Notes under the pieces: model-generated
Seen by the model: the letters and a program-made list of their open reading frames with translations, nothing else
Told to the model about the DNA's origin: nothing
Databases searched by the model: none
Shown here: in pieces, positions 51,780 to 60,153 of the stretch
Layout of the letters: every line of letters starts with the position of its first letter
Position numbering within the stretch: position 1 is the stretch's first letter
Source: Paraburkholderia bryophila
GTDB lineage: Bacteria > Pseudomonadota > Gammaproteobacteria > Burkholderiales > Burkholderiaceae
Reading direction: 5' to 3'
DNA length: 64,000 nucleotides
NCBI RefSeq assembly: GCF_003269035.1
Contig: NZ_QLTK01000014.1
Coordinates: 1-64,000, forward strand
Translations under genes and position numbers: made by a program

Positions 51780-52583
51780 ATGGATACCCAACTGATCATC
51801 ATCTGCGCGCTCACGTTCGTCATTCACGTTATCGCGACACTGGCGTACGCCGTTCGGATCGCCGGGGTGCGTACCCGACGGATTGCCGTTTCGTTCGCGT
51901 TGTTCGGCATTATCGCGCTGGTTTCGCGCACGGCGAATTCGTTCCAGGGGCCGTTTCTGGCGAAGCGGGTCGAAGAAGATCTCGCCTATCACGTGCAGAC
52001 TGGCATGCTGGGGGATTTCCGGTTGTTCCTGTTAGCGGCGACCCTCGCGACGGTCGTGGGGGCGTTTCTCATTCCGACCTTTCAGCGCTACTTCAGCCGC
52101 GCGGTGATCCATTTCCAGGTGCATCGGTCGATTCCACGCCTTGCGCTTCATGCGTTTAGTCGTGGCGGAATCGCCTACATTCGCGGCGGCGCGCGCCTGC
52201 CTGCCCGGCAAAACGTGACCCAATTGGCCGTCGATGCCGGGGTGTCGTGGAAAGTCATCACGCTGAATGTACTGGCCATGTCGCTCTGGACGGTCGGCGT
52301 TTTCGCTTCGTTATACGCGGGTTTTCTGAAGCCTGAGTTGCGTGTGACCTGTGCGAATCTTTCTTCCGTGATCAACGGATTCGCGACGATCGTGCTGACC
52401 GTCGTCATCGACCCGCAAATATCCGTCATGACGGACGACGTCATGGAAGGGCGCGTCACCGAGAACCGGTTCCGGCGCGCGATCACCACGCTGATCGGCG
52501 CGCGGGTGGTGGGAACGTTGCTCGCGCAACTGATGCTGGTGCCAGCGGCATTTCTGATTGTGCGTGTGGCCGAGGCGATTTGA
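51780..52583 (+). CDS. Amj-type lipid II flippase family protein
   Basis: A 267-residue membrane protein resembling the Amj (alternate to MurJ, DUF2837) family. Marks: TQLIIICALTFVIHVIATLAYAVRIAGVRTRRIAVSFALFGIIALVSRTANSFQGPFLAKRVE and the late GFATIVLTVVIDPQISVMTDDVMEGRV. Six membrane segments are expected. In Bacillus, Amj flips lipid II across the inner membrane when MurJ is missing. Gram-negative members are less studied, and no cell wall genes lie nearby. Confidence 0.8.
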   Translation: MDTQLIIICALTFVIHVIATLAYAVRIAGVRTRRIAVSFALFGIIALVSRTANSFQGPFLAKRVEEDLAYHVQTGMLGDFRLFLLAATLATVVGAFLIPTFQRYFSRAVIHFQVHRSIPRLALHAFSRGGIAYIRGGARLPARQNVTQLAVDAGVSWKVITLNVLAMSLWTVGVFASLYAGFLKPELRVTCANLSSVINGFATIVLTVVIDPQISVMTDDVMEGRVTENRFRRAITTLIGARVVGTLLAQLMLVPAAFLIVRVAEAI

Positions 52584-52692
52584 TGCGGGTAATGGGCTAG
52601 CCGTCCAGTTCATTAACCATTGCGCAAGAACGATCAAATGGATCGTCCGCCGATATCGTATATTCCCGTCGGACGCCAATTCTGGGAACGGT

Positions 52693-53544
52693 ATGAATCC
52701 GGTTACCAAGGCGCTGTGGTTCATTGAAATCGAACTCGGCGACGAACTCACGCTTGAACGAATCGCTTCGAATTGCGGCATGTCGCGCTTCGGTCTTTCA
52801 CGCCTTTTCTCGATGAGCACGGGCTGGCCTGTCATGCGCTACGTCCGTTCACGACGGCTGACGCGCGCCGCGCGCTCGTTGACGCAAGGCGCGCCGGACA
52901 TTCTCGGCGTGGCGATCGACGCCGGATATGGCTCTCACGAGGCATTCACACGCGCCTTTCGCGATTTGTTCGGGCTTACACCCGAACAGGTGCGGGCACG
53001 GCGCGAACTCAATGGACTTTCCCTTGTGGAGCCGCTACGTATGAAAGAAACGAAACTCACCGAGATTGCCGCGCCGCGCTTCGAAATGGGCGAAAGGCTG
53101 CTGATCGCCGGCATGGGCGGCCGATTCACGTTCGAAACCAACGAAGGTATTCCGGCGCTTTGGCAAACTTTTAATCCGTACATCGGCAATCTGCCCGACC
53201 AGGTGAATGGCGTGACCTATGGTGTGTGCTGCAATGCGGATGGAGAGGGCGGATTCGACTACATCGCGGGTGTGCAGGTGACAAACCGCGAGCGCTTGCC
53301 CGCTTCTTTCCGCTGCGTGGAAATTGAACCGCGGTGCTATGCGGTCTTTGAACACAAAGGGCACATCTCCACGCTGCACGAAACGGTTCACGGCATCTGG
53401 AATCGCTGGCTGCCGGAGTCGGGCAGGGAGGCGGCGGAGGCGCCGGAATTCGAACGGTATAGCGAAGACTTCGATCCCTGCGCCGGCACGGGCGTGGTGG
53501 AAATCTGGTTGCCGCTCAGAGATGATGTGCGTCGGCCTGATTGA
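52693..53544 (+). CDS. AraC family regulator with GyrI-like domain
   Basis: A 283-residue regulator with an N-terminal AraC-type DNA-binding domain (NPVTKALWFIEIELGDELTLERIASNCGMSRFGLSRLF...SRRLTRAARSL, DILGVAIDAGYGSHEAFTRAFRDLFGLTPEQVR) and a C-terminal GyrI-like effector domain (about 115-283, containing WQTFNPYIGNLPDQVNGVTYGVC and CAVFEHKGHI-like stretches). This is the SoxS/Rob-like layout that binds small organic ligands. The start at 52693 follows GGGAACGGT; the frame extends upstream to 52558. Its target is unknown. Confidence 0.88.
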   Translation: MNPVTKALWFIEIELGDELTLERIASNCGMSRFGLSRLFSMSTGWPVMRYVRSRRLTRAARSLTQGAPDILGVAIDAGYGSHEAFTRAFRDLFGLTPEQVRARRELNGLSLVEPLRMKETKLTEIAAPRFEMGERLLIAGMGGRFTFETNEGIPALWQTFNPYIGNLPDQVNGVTYGVCCNADGEGGFDYIAGVQVTNRERLPASFRCVEIEPRCYAVFEHKGHISTLHETVHGIWNRWLPESGREAAEAPEFERYSEDFDPCAGTGVVEIWLPLRDDVRRPD

Positions 53545-53613
53545 TTGAAAAAGTACTCGGACACATCGGCAAACGTGCACACAGAACCTTTTTAATGTGC
53601 CACTATAGACAGC

Positions 53614-53691
53614 ATGGAACTCCGTAACGTCACAAGCAAGTCTCACCACCACGGTCGCACTGCATTGCGCCATGGTTCGTTACGTCCATAG
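53614..53691 (+). CDS. Histidine-rich leader peptide of the HisRS-like gene
   Basis: A 25-codon frame (ATG to TAG) encoding a peptide with three consecutive histidines (codons CAC CAC CAC, 53644-53652, residues 11-13) and a fourth (CAT, residue 20). A frame with His-His-His, directly before hairpins and a strong terminator that precede a histidyl-tRNA synthetase-like gene, is the hallmark of a histidine attenuator. In-frame stops upstream (53593) leave this ATG as the only start. Its Shine-Dalgarno is weak. No homology is needed or claimed. Confidence 0.75.
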   Translation: MELRNVTSKSHHHGRTALRHGSLRP

Positions 53692-53760
53692 CAAGGAACG
53701 CGGGATCTCCACTCCGTTCCCTGCACGACAACCAAGGCGCCCCTCAGGCGCCTTTTTTTA
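53648..53760 (+). promoter_or_regulatory. Transcription attenuator responding to histidine
   Basis: Three mutually exclusive pairings can be drawn. Protector: 53648-53655 with 53669-53676 (7 of 8 pairs, one of them G-U). Antiterminator: 53667-53677 (GCGCCATGGTT) with 53730-53740 (AACCAAGGCGC), 10 of 11 pairs. Terminator: 53734-53741 with 53747-53754, then seven T. A ribosome stalled at the His codons (53644-53652) leaves the antiterminator arm free; one that reaches the stop at 53689 covers it. A further GGAACG/CGTTCC hairpin (53695-53720) lies inside the antiterminator loop. Confidence 0.75.
53734..53760 (+). terminator. Intrinsic terminator of the histidine attenuator
   Basis: AAGGCGCC (53734-53741) and GGCGCCTT (53747-53754) form a perfect 8-bp stem with a 5-nt loop, followed by a T run to 53759. 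It ends 37 nt before the HisRS-like start. Confidence 0.92.
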
Positions 53761-53796
53761 TTTCCAGCACTCCACCACCAAATCAGAGAGGTTTTT

Positions 53797-54439
53797 ATGA
53801 CCATGATCCGCGGAACCCGCTTCGTCGTCGGGAAAGAGGCGGCAAAAATTCGCGCACTGGAAAACCGGTTCCGGAGTTATCTTCATTGACCTCGGCGCGG
53901 AGGAGGCGATCGTTCCCGCGCTCTGGTCGCAAGACACGTTTATCCAGAAGGCCGGCGGCAGCGAGATCGTCGGCCAGATGTGGGCCTTCCCCGACAAGAA
54001 AGGGCGACCGTGTTGCCTCATTCCGGAAGCTACCGCGCTATTCCAGGAGCGCTGTGCCGAGTTGCTGGAGCGACAGCCTGAACGTATGTTCTTCTACATC
54101 GCGCGGTGCTACCGGTATGAGAGACCGCAGGCAGGGCGCTATCGTGAATTCTCGCAATTCGGATTCGAATACCTGTGCGCCGATCCCGACTTCGCGGCAA
54201 GACGCAGTCAGGAGATCGTGACCGGCTTTTTCGACTCGCTCGGACTTTGCTACGAGATCGACACCGCTGCAAGAAGAGGGCTTAGCTACTATCTGAACGG
54301 CCGGGGTTTCGAACTGCGTTGTACCGAACTCGGCGCGCAACAGCAGGTAGTGGGCGGTGGGGCGTATCGCGAGGGGGCGGGTTTCGGTATTGGCGCGGAA
54401 CGGTTGTTGCTGGCGATGACGGCTCAAGGGTTGAGCTAG
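53797..54439 (+). pseudogene. Short HisRS-like (aminoacyl-tRNA synthetase core) gene, frameshifted
   Basis: The gene encodes about 214 residues of a class II synthetase core of the histidyl type without insertion or anticodon-binding domain. It starts MTMIRGTRFVVGKEAAKIRALENRFR (AGAGAGG upstream), then the frame ends at a TGA (53887-53889). The homologous reading continues in the +1 frame from about 53876 as FIDLGAEEAIVPALWSQDTF, then motif 2 (ARCYRYERPQAGRYREFSQFG), a histidine-binding-like RRGLSYYLNG and motif 3 (GGGAYREGAGFGIGAERL). Loss of two bases in 53871-53878 would explain it. Relatives include HisZ, the regulatory subunit of HisG. The upstream His attenuator supports a histidine link. 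Confidence 0.8.
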
Positions 54440-54502
54440 CGAGATTCGGCTCGTGGGAAGGCTGGGCGAATGGCGATCACCGCGAGCCTTCCCGAGATCA
54501 CG

Positions 54503-55741
54503 TTATCCGAATTGGGCGACCAGCGCGTTCCACAACGCGTAGACCTCACGCATGCCGGGGTCATGATCGCTAGTCCATACCGCGGTTTGCACGAGGACAA
54601 GCTTCGAGCGTGGGTCGACAATGATTCTTTGACCGTCCATGCCTTGCAACGCGAACATGCGGTGGTCGCCGGGCAATATCCAAACCTGGTAACCGTAGCC
54701 AAACAACGGGGTAGCCTTGCCTGGAGCAAGAAAGCTATCGGGAGAGGCCACGCTGGTCGCCTGCAACACCCAGTCGCGCGGCACGATCTGCTGACCGTTC
54801 CACTTGCCGTCGTAGGCGAGCATCAAACCGAGTCTTGCCCAATCGCGCAGCGTTGCGTTCACGCAGCAGTAGGTGATGTCGTCTCCGGTTGCGTCACGTC
54901 CCCACGATGCATCCGCTTCCATACCCATTTTCTTCCAGATGCGCTCGCTCGCATACTGCGCCACGGTCTGATGCGTTGCATGACTCAGAACCAGACCGAG
55001 TACTTCCGTTTCGATACTTGCGTAGCTGAAATGCGTGCCCGGCGCGCGGTCGCGTTGATTGAAACGTTTGACGGCCTCGATGGCGCCTTTGCCGTTTGGA
55101 CTGAAGAGGTCGCGGCCTAGTTTGTCGCGATCGTCGCCGGCGTTGCTGTCTTCGAAGAAATGAACGCCGGAGGACATATGCAGCAGATCGCGGATTGAAG
55201 TCTGACCGTATGCGGTATCCGCCAACTGCGGCACATACACGTCCGCGAGATCGTCGATCGAGTGAATCGCGCCTTCCGACAGGGCAATGCCGATCAGCAT
55301 GCCGACAATCGTTTTCGCCATGGATTGCGACATGAAACGGTCCGTGTCTTTCCGGGCATAGCGATAGTGCTCGTAAAGAATCGTGTCGCCGCGCGCGATC
55401 AGCAGGCCGGTCACCGGATTGCGATCAAGGTAATCGTCGACACTTCGATACTGGCCACCGTATGGGTAGTTCAGTACCAGTTCGTGTTCGGAGGTTTTGA
55501 GTGGGGACGTCACGCCGGCTCGGGCAATCGGATCGCTCGGGCGAACCTCGTCGAAATGGGTGTAGTAGCCGACAAACTGTTTTTGCGTTCTGGTTTGGCC
55601 CGGCACGGGTAGCGGATAGTGATCCGCGGCGCCGTAAGCGTCGGCGGCATAGCCCGTGTTGGAGAACACGGCGTCCGACTGCGCTGCCGCACAGGACAAT
55701 GCAAGGATGAAGCCCGCGACTACCTTAACGCTTTGCCGCAT
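54503..55741 (-). CDS. Secreted serine hydrolase, class C beta-lactamase-like
   Basis: A 412-residue protein with a signal peptide (VKVVAGFILALSCAAAQS) and a class C beta-lactamase/esterase-type domain. The catalytic SxxK is SMAK in RFMSQSMAKTIVGML. A YAS motif (THFSYASIETEVLG) stands in the place of YxN, and the C-terminal LQGMDGQRIIVDP region has the HxG-like segment as QGM-DGQ. This layout is common to 6-aminohexanoate-dimer hydrolase-like and EstB-like enzymes, so the substrate is not necessarily a beta-lactam. It is convergent with the HisRS-like gene. Confidence 0.87.
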   Translation of the reverse strand: MRQSVKVVAGFILALSCAAAQSDAVFSNTGYAADAYGAADHYPLPVPGQTRTQKQFVGYYTHFDEVRPSDPIARAGVTSPLKTSEHELVLNYPYGGQYRSVDDYLDRNPVTGLLIARGDTILYEHYRYARKDTDRFMSQSMAKTIVGMLIGIALSEGAIHSIDDLADVYVPQLADTAYGQTSIRDLLHMSSGVHFFEDSNAGDDRDKLGRDLFSPNGKGAIEAVKRFNQRDRAPGTHFSYASIETEVLGLVLSHATHQTVAQYASERIWKKMGMEADASWGRDATGDDITYCCVNATLRDWARLGLMLAYDGKWNGQQIVPRDWVLQATSVASPDSFLAPGKATPLFGYGYQVWILPGDHRMFALQGMDGQRIIVDPRSKLVLVQTAVWTSDHDPGMREVYALWNALVAQFG

Positions 55742-55957
55742 TGCACCGCTCCTTTGTCTTTCTCGTTGTAGTCGAGGTATATCTCCGCCACGACACCGGT
55801 ACTCACACAACGGTCGAGAAATAGTCCGGTTGACCTGCGTTAAGCGAAATTCGTCAGGCTACCGCTCTTGGGCGCCTATTTATCGAGTCCTTGTCTTCAA
55901 TTGCGATTGAGAAATATCAGATTATCTCCGCGTCATTGCCGATGCGGCCTGGGTTGA

Positions 55958-56443
55958 CTATTCGACATCCGCAACAGGTTCTTCCGGCAATACATAGCGC
56001 ATTTCATAGAACAGGACGTCGCCCCGCGTCGGCAATGTGAAAGGAGGGGACGCGGAGACGAATCCGAGCGCCTCATAAAAGCCGCGCGCACTTTCCCGCG
56101 CCGTGCACCAGACGAGATGTCCGCCTTCCTTGCGCGCGTGATCGACGCACAGTTTGATCAGCATCCGGCCAAAGCCGTAGCGCTGCATTGACGGCTCCAC
56201 AGCCACGCCGCGTAATCGCCACGCCGGGGCGCCGGGCGCGCCGGGAAAAGTCTCCTGACACACTGTTGCTGCCGCAACGATAGCGTCGCCGTCGCAGATC
56301 GCCAGATGCAAGGTCGAGTCCTGATCGTCGCCACGAAATCGGCACTGCGAGGTGTCGCCGTCCAGCAGAACCGCACTCCGAATCGGATAGACCCGCTCGA
56401 CCGGAACGGAGCGAATGGCGAAGAGCGAGCGATCACGCAGCAT
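55958..56443 (-). CDS. GNAT family N-acetyltransferase
   Basis: A 161-residue acetyltransferase with the acetyl-CoA motif RLRGVAVEPSMQRYGFGRMLIKLCVDHARKEGG (Q-R-Y-G-F-G) and a C-terminal RESARGFYEALGFVSAS. The N-terminal half (FAIRSVPVERVYPIRSAVL) resembles the putative acetyltransferases that follow LRxxxL-type starts. The start at 56443 has only a weak Shine-Dalgarno; the frame extends to 56626 through AT-rich DNA that does not look like a GNAT domain. Confidence 0.8.
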   Translation of the reverse strand: MLRDRSLFAIRSVPVERVYPIRSAVLLDGDTSQCRFRGDDQDSTLHLAICDGDAIVAAATVCQETFPGAPGAPAWRLRGVAVEPSMQRYGFGRMLIKLCVDHARKEGGHLVWCTARESARGFYEALGFVSASPPFTLPTRGDVLFYEMRYVLPEEPVADVE

Positions 56444-56714
56444 AAATTGAGTCCGTGCCTGCAAAGTGAGTGGTGCCTGAAAGGGGGGTAAATATATTAC
56501 TTTGAGAGGCACCTCGATACGTTGATCCAGGTATCCCTGATCGATAGAAAGAACAACCTGGAATGCCTTATCTATGCGCTTCAGATCAATCGACAATCTG
56601 GAATGAATAGAGTGAGTACCTATCAAAAATAATAGTTGCGCGGTGCTCGCATTAGAGCAATCATCGCCAACGTTGTAAATACAGTTTATCCGAGAAAGCC
56701 AACTGAGATCTCAG

Positions 56715-57380
56715 ATGTTAGAGGAAACTCAATCCGATACGCAGTCCGCGTATGTCCAGCTTCGCACGAGAATTCTCGACGGGCGGCTGGCGCCGGGTCA
56801 TCCGCTTTCGCCTCGCAACGTGGCGGAAGATCTGATGCTCGGGCACACGCCTGTGCGTTCGGCGATTCAACGGCTGGTTGTCGAGGGGCTGGTCGAGGTC
56901 ATTCCTAAAAAAGGCACCTACGTCTCGGCGCCGACGAACAACGATCTGCGGGAAATCTTCGAGGTTCGTCTCGCGCTGGAAAGCACGGCGGCGTATCTGG
57001 CTGCGGTCAACGGTGCGACAGAGGGATTGACGCGAGCGGCCGCGCAAATGCAGCAGCTGCTCGATCAATCGTCCGTCAATCTGTCGGTCGAGCAGCGCAC
57101 GGGCTGGGTGTTTCATCAGGAGATGTTCGAGGCCTCGCGCAACGAACGTTTATTCACCACCTACAAGGTGCTCCGCGCGCAAACGGGGTTGGCGCTGAAC
57201 GAACTGCATCGCGACGACGTCGCGACGGTTCGACGCGGCACGCTGGAACACCTGAACATCTACGCCGCGATCAAGGCCAATGAGCCGGAGGCGGCGCGAC
57301 TTCATATGTGGAATCACATCATTGATGGCACTGATGCAAGAATCAATCTAATAAGGGCTCAGAATGAAACCGTCAAGTAA
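56715..57380 (+). CDS. GntR family regulator, FCD type
   Basis: A 221-residue GntR regulator. The winged helix is typical (AYVQLRTRILDGRLAPGHPLSPRNVAEDLMLGHTPVRSAIQRLVVEGLVEVIPKKGTYVS) and is followed by an all-helical FCD effector domain (LREIFEVRLALESTAAYLAA, FHQEMFEASRNERL, EHLNIYAAIKANEPEAARLHMWNHI) with the metal-ligand His residues of the family. It overlaps the symporter gene by 17 bp and most likely controls it in response to an organic acid. Confidence 0.9.
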   Translation: MLEETQSDTQSAYVQLRTRILDGRLAPGHPLSPRNVAEDLMLGHTPVRSAIQRLVVEGLVEVIPKKGTYVSAPTNNDLREIFEVRLALESTAAYLAAVNGATEGLTRAAAQMQQLLDQSSVNLSVEQRTGWVFHQEMFEASRNERLFTTYKVLRAQTGLALNELHRDDVATVRRGTLEHLNIYAAIKANEPEAARLHMWNHIIDGTDARINLIRAQNETVK

Positions 57381-58623
57381 GCGGATCTCCATGCCGGTGC
57401 AGATGCTGGTGGGTCTCGCGCTAGGTATCCTCGCAGGTATTTATGTCCCGGACCTGAGCGGCAAGTTGTCGTTCATCTCCGCGATTTTCGCGCACGCGAT
57501 CAAGATGGTCGTGATGCCGCTGATTCTGTTGTCCGTGACGCTTGGCGCGTTTCGCGCGGGCGTCCAGCGCGGGCATCTGGGCAAGACGGCAATGCTGAGC
57601 ATCGGTTTTTTCCTGCTCATGACGCTGCTGGCCAGTGCGCTCGGCCTTGGGCTCAATATGTTGTTCCGGCCGGGACTCGGCGCGAGCCTCGCGCAAACCG
57701 CCGTGATGCCGAAGAATCTCGCACCGGGAATCGACTGGACAAAATTCGTCGTCGACCTGGTGCCCGCGAATATCGTCGCGGCGCTGGCTGAGGGGAATGC
57801 GTTGCCGGTGCTGGTGTTCGGTGTGTTGCTGGGTTCGGCGCTGTCGGTGGTCGAAGATCGCGCGGCGCCGCTCGTCGCGGTGTTCGAATCCTTGCTGGCG
57901 GCGCTCTTCAAGATGATCGAATGGGTGATCGCGTTGTCGCCATTTGCCGTGTTCGCCGGGCTGGCGGCGCTGGTCTCGTCGAAAGGCATTGCTTCCATCA
58001 CGCCGCTCCTCAAGTTGCTGGGCGTCGCTTACCTCGGTATGGCGATCCTCGCGGTGGTGCTCACGCTGATCATCAAGGTGGTGGGTCTTTCGCCGCGCGC
58101 CGTGATCAGGCGTGTCAGCGAGCCGCTGATTCTCGCGTTCAGTACGCGTTCTTCGGAAATCACGTTTCCGGTCCACCTGAAACGGCTGACGGAAATGGGT
58201 GTGCCGTCGTCGGTCGCGTCGACCATCTTGCCGCTGTCGTACATTTTCAATCGCGACGGCGCAGTGCTCTACACGGCGCTAGCCGTCGGCTATCTGGCGG
58301 ATGCCTATCACCTCGCATGGACCTGGCCGCTGGTGTTCACGATCATCGTGCTGACCATCATCACGATCGACGGCGCGGCTAACGTACCTTCCGGCGCGAT
58401 CGTGGCGATCACGGCGATCCTGTCGGCGGTCGGCTTGCCGCCCGAGGCCGTATTGCTGATTCTCGGCCTCGATGCGTTCTTCGACATGGGTCGTACCGCA
58501 CTGAACGTCTATGCGAGCACGGTCGCCACCGCGGTGGCCATGCGCATTTCCGGCGAGGCTCCTGCGGAGCCAATCGCCGGCAGTCACACCGCGACGCTGC
58601 GGTCTTTACATGAGAATGCCTGA
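57364..58623 (+). CDS. Dicarboxylate/amino acid:cation symporter (DAACS)
   Basis: A 419-residue transporter of the glutamate/C4-dicarboxylate family (DctA/GltP-like). Marks are PVQMLVGLALGILAGIYVPDL, HAIKMVVMPLILLSVTLG, the serine-rich hairpin motif AFSTRSSEITFPVHLKRLTEMGVP, the NRDGAVLYTALAVGYLA segment (in place of NMDGTAL) and AILSAVGLPPEAVLLILGLDAFFDMGRTALNV. The Asp after Asn in the middle motif and the DMGRTA segment belong to the substrate and sodium site. It is translated in overlap with its GntR regulator. Confidence 0.9.
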   Translation: MKPSSKRISMPVQMLVGLALGILAGIYVPDLSGKLSFISAIFAHAIKMVVMPLILLSVTLGAFRAGVQRGHLGKTAMLSIGFFLLMTLLASALGLGLNMLFRPGLGASLAQTAVMPKNLAPGIDWTKFVVDLVPANIVAALAEGNALPVLVFGVLLGSALSVVEDRAAPLVAVFESLLAALFKMIEWVIALSPFAVFAGLAALVSSKGIASITPLLKLLGVAYLGMAILAVVLTLIIKVVGLSPRAVIRRVSEPLILAFSTRSSEITFPVHLKRLTEMGVPSSVASTILPLSYIFNRDGAVLYTALAVGYLADAYHLAWTWPLVFTIIVLTIITIDGAANVPSGAIVAITAILSAVGLPPEAVLLILGLDAFFDMGRTALNVYASTVATAVAMRISGEAPAEPIAGSHTATLRSLHENA

Positions 58624-58636
58624 CTCGGAGGCCGTT

Positions 58637-59287
58637 ATGGCTCAGAAGTGGAGTTGTGCGACGAATGGTCTGGCCGGTGAGCCGCGAACGATCAGCGGCA
58701 GGGCGAATCAATCGAACGGCACGAGAGCTTCGCAACGGCGTGTCTGCGGCGACGGCGCGCTGGAAAAACGTGTCGCGGAGGCGCTGAACGCGCGCCCCGT
58801 TGCGCGGGGTCCGGCCGGCGCGCAGGTGACGCGGCGCGATGGCGGCGAGCAAGGGGTTCATCCCATGCTGATGCGTGAACTGACGGCGATCTGGCGGCAG
58901 GCGGATACCGCTTACTCGTTCGGCGGAGAGTGGCAGCGGTCCTTTGCGCTGGGGGAAATCGCCGACCGGTTGGCGGCGGTGATCAGTGACGGGGCGGCGT
59001 TTTCCGACGAGGGCGCAGTCGCCGCCGCCCCGACGGAGCGGCGTGCTGGCGACATGGACGCGCCAGCGTCATCCGATGGATTCGATGCGTTGCGCGAGCT
59101 TCTCGAACTGGAAGATCTGCGCGATACGATCAATGGCCGCAGAGCGTGCGGCGACGATGAACTGGATGCCATTGTGATCGACTACGAGAAGCGGATCTCG
59201 CTCGCCTGGGCGCGGGCACGCCGTGTCGTGGCGCGCGGGCTGGCGTCGGAGCAGCATGTCGAGCCGCAAGCGGGTGCTGTTCGGTAG
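58637..59287 (+). CDS. Hypothetical protein downstream of the symporter
   Basis: A 216-residue protein of no recognised family. The first 75 residues are polar, Arg-rich and look disordered. The remainder is helical (LMRELTAIWRQADTAYSFGGEWQRSFALGEIADRLAAVI, DALRELLELEDLRDTINGRRACGDDELDAIVIDYEKRISLAWARARRVVARGL). It starts 14 nt after the symporter stop with CGGAG upstream; an ATG at 58865 with AAGGGG upstream would give only the helical part and is a real alternative. It may belong to the GntR operon by position. Confidence 0.55.
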   Translation: MAQKWSCATNGLAGEPRTISGRANQSNGTRASQRRVCGDGALEKRVAEALNARPVARGPAGAQVTRRDGGEQGVHPMLMRELTAIWRQADTAYSFGGEWQRSFALGEIADRLAAVISDGAAFSDEGAVAAAPTERRAGDMDAPASSDGFDALRELLELEDLRDTINGRRACGDDELDAIVIDYEKRISLAWARARRVVARGLASEQHVEPQAGAVR

Positions 59288-59362
59288 AGGGTCGTTGCGG
59301 GTGCAACGTCTTCGTTCTGGAACCTGCGATGTCGCTCCGTAGGAAGCCCGGCGCCCGGCGCT

Positions 59363-59863
59363 CTAACGCGCCGCTTTCTCGTAGAGCGATGCGACGTAGT
59401 CTCTCAACGCCGGAATGGGCCGGGTCCCGACCCGCGTAAAACCGAGCGACTCATAGTGAGCGCAGAGCTTCGTATTTCGTTGGTCGCAATCCAGTCGAAG
59501 GAAACGCCGGTTTCGGGCGCTGACCTGATTCGCGCACCAATCCATTGCGAAGCGACCAATGCCGAGGCCACGACAACCGTCTCGTACGGCAATTCGATGG
59601 ACATAACCGGCGACCGGTTCCTGAATCCCCCAGTACTTTTCGTCTTGCCACGAGAGCGACATGGTCGCGACGCAGACACTGTCCTGCTCGATGACGTAGG
59701 CTTCACTGCGCGTAATGGTTTGCAGCACACCGGCCTCGGTCCATCCCGTCTGGCCCCACGCCGCATCGCCTTGCCGGAGCTTGTATGCGACCGCGTCGTT
59801 CAGGATTTCAGTGAGTGCGCAGACGTGTTCGGCCGCCGCGCGATGTACGGTTCTCGTTGTCAT
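59363..59863 (-). CDS. GNAT family N-acetyltransferase
   Basis: A 166-residue acetyltransferase. The acetyl-CoA site reads VHRIAVRDGCRGLGIGRFAMDWCANQV (R-G-L-G-I-G), and the C-terminal LRLDCDQRNTKLCAHYESLGFTRVGTR is typical. The substrate is unknown. The ATG at 59863 has GGAG upstream at 9 nt; an in-frame start at 59899 is possible. It is convergent with the preceding hypothetical gene. Confidence 0.85.
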   Translation of the reverse strand: MTTRTVHRAAAEHVCALTEILNDAVAYKLRQGDAAWGQTGWTEAGVLQTITRSEAYVIEQDSVCVATMSLSWQDEKYWGIQEPVAGYVHRIAVRDGCRGLGIGRFAMDWCANQVSARNRRFLRLDCDQRNTKLCAHYESLGFTRVGTRPIPALRDYVASLYEKAAR

Positions 59864-60153
59864 TGACAGTGTCTCCGCGTGCCCAATGTTTTTGTGCACT
59901 CTTTTCTTTTCAATCGACGTGTGCGCGTCTTTTCACAGGTCGGAAGTTGTCTGATCGTTGTGCGTGAATATAAATGAAAGCCGATTAAAGGCAAATGCAT
60001 CTATTGCGATGCGTGCACCCCAAAATGGTTGAGGATTGTCGCATATTCGAGTGTGACGATTGTCTCTCGCGTCCGTTGTATCGTCCCCAGCAGTGTCCAC
60101 CAAATGATGATTTAATCGATGCTTTCGATTTTCATTCATCTGGGAGACATGCA

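Noticed and set aside
53604..53609. TATAGA as the -10 element for the histidine leader
   Set aside because: No -35 partner at proper spacing, and the transcript would start at or after the leader ATG; the promoter remains unassigned.
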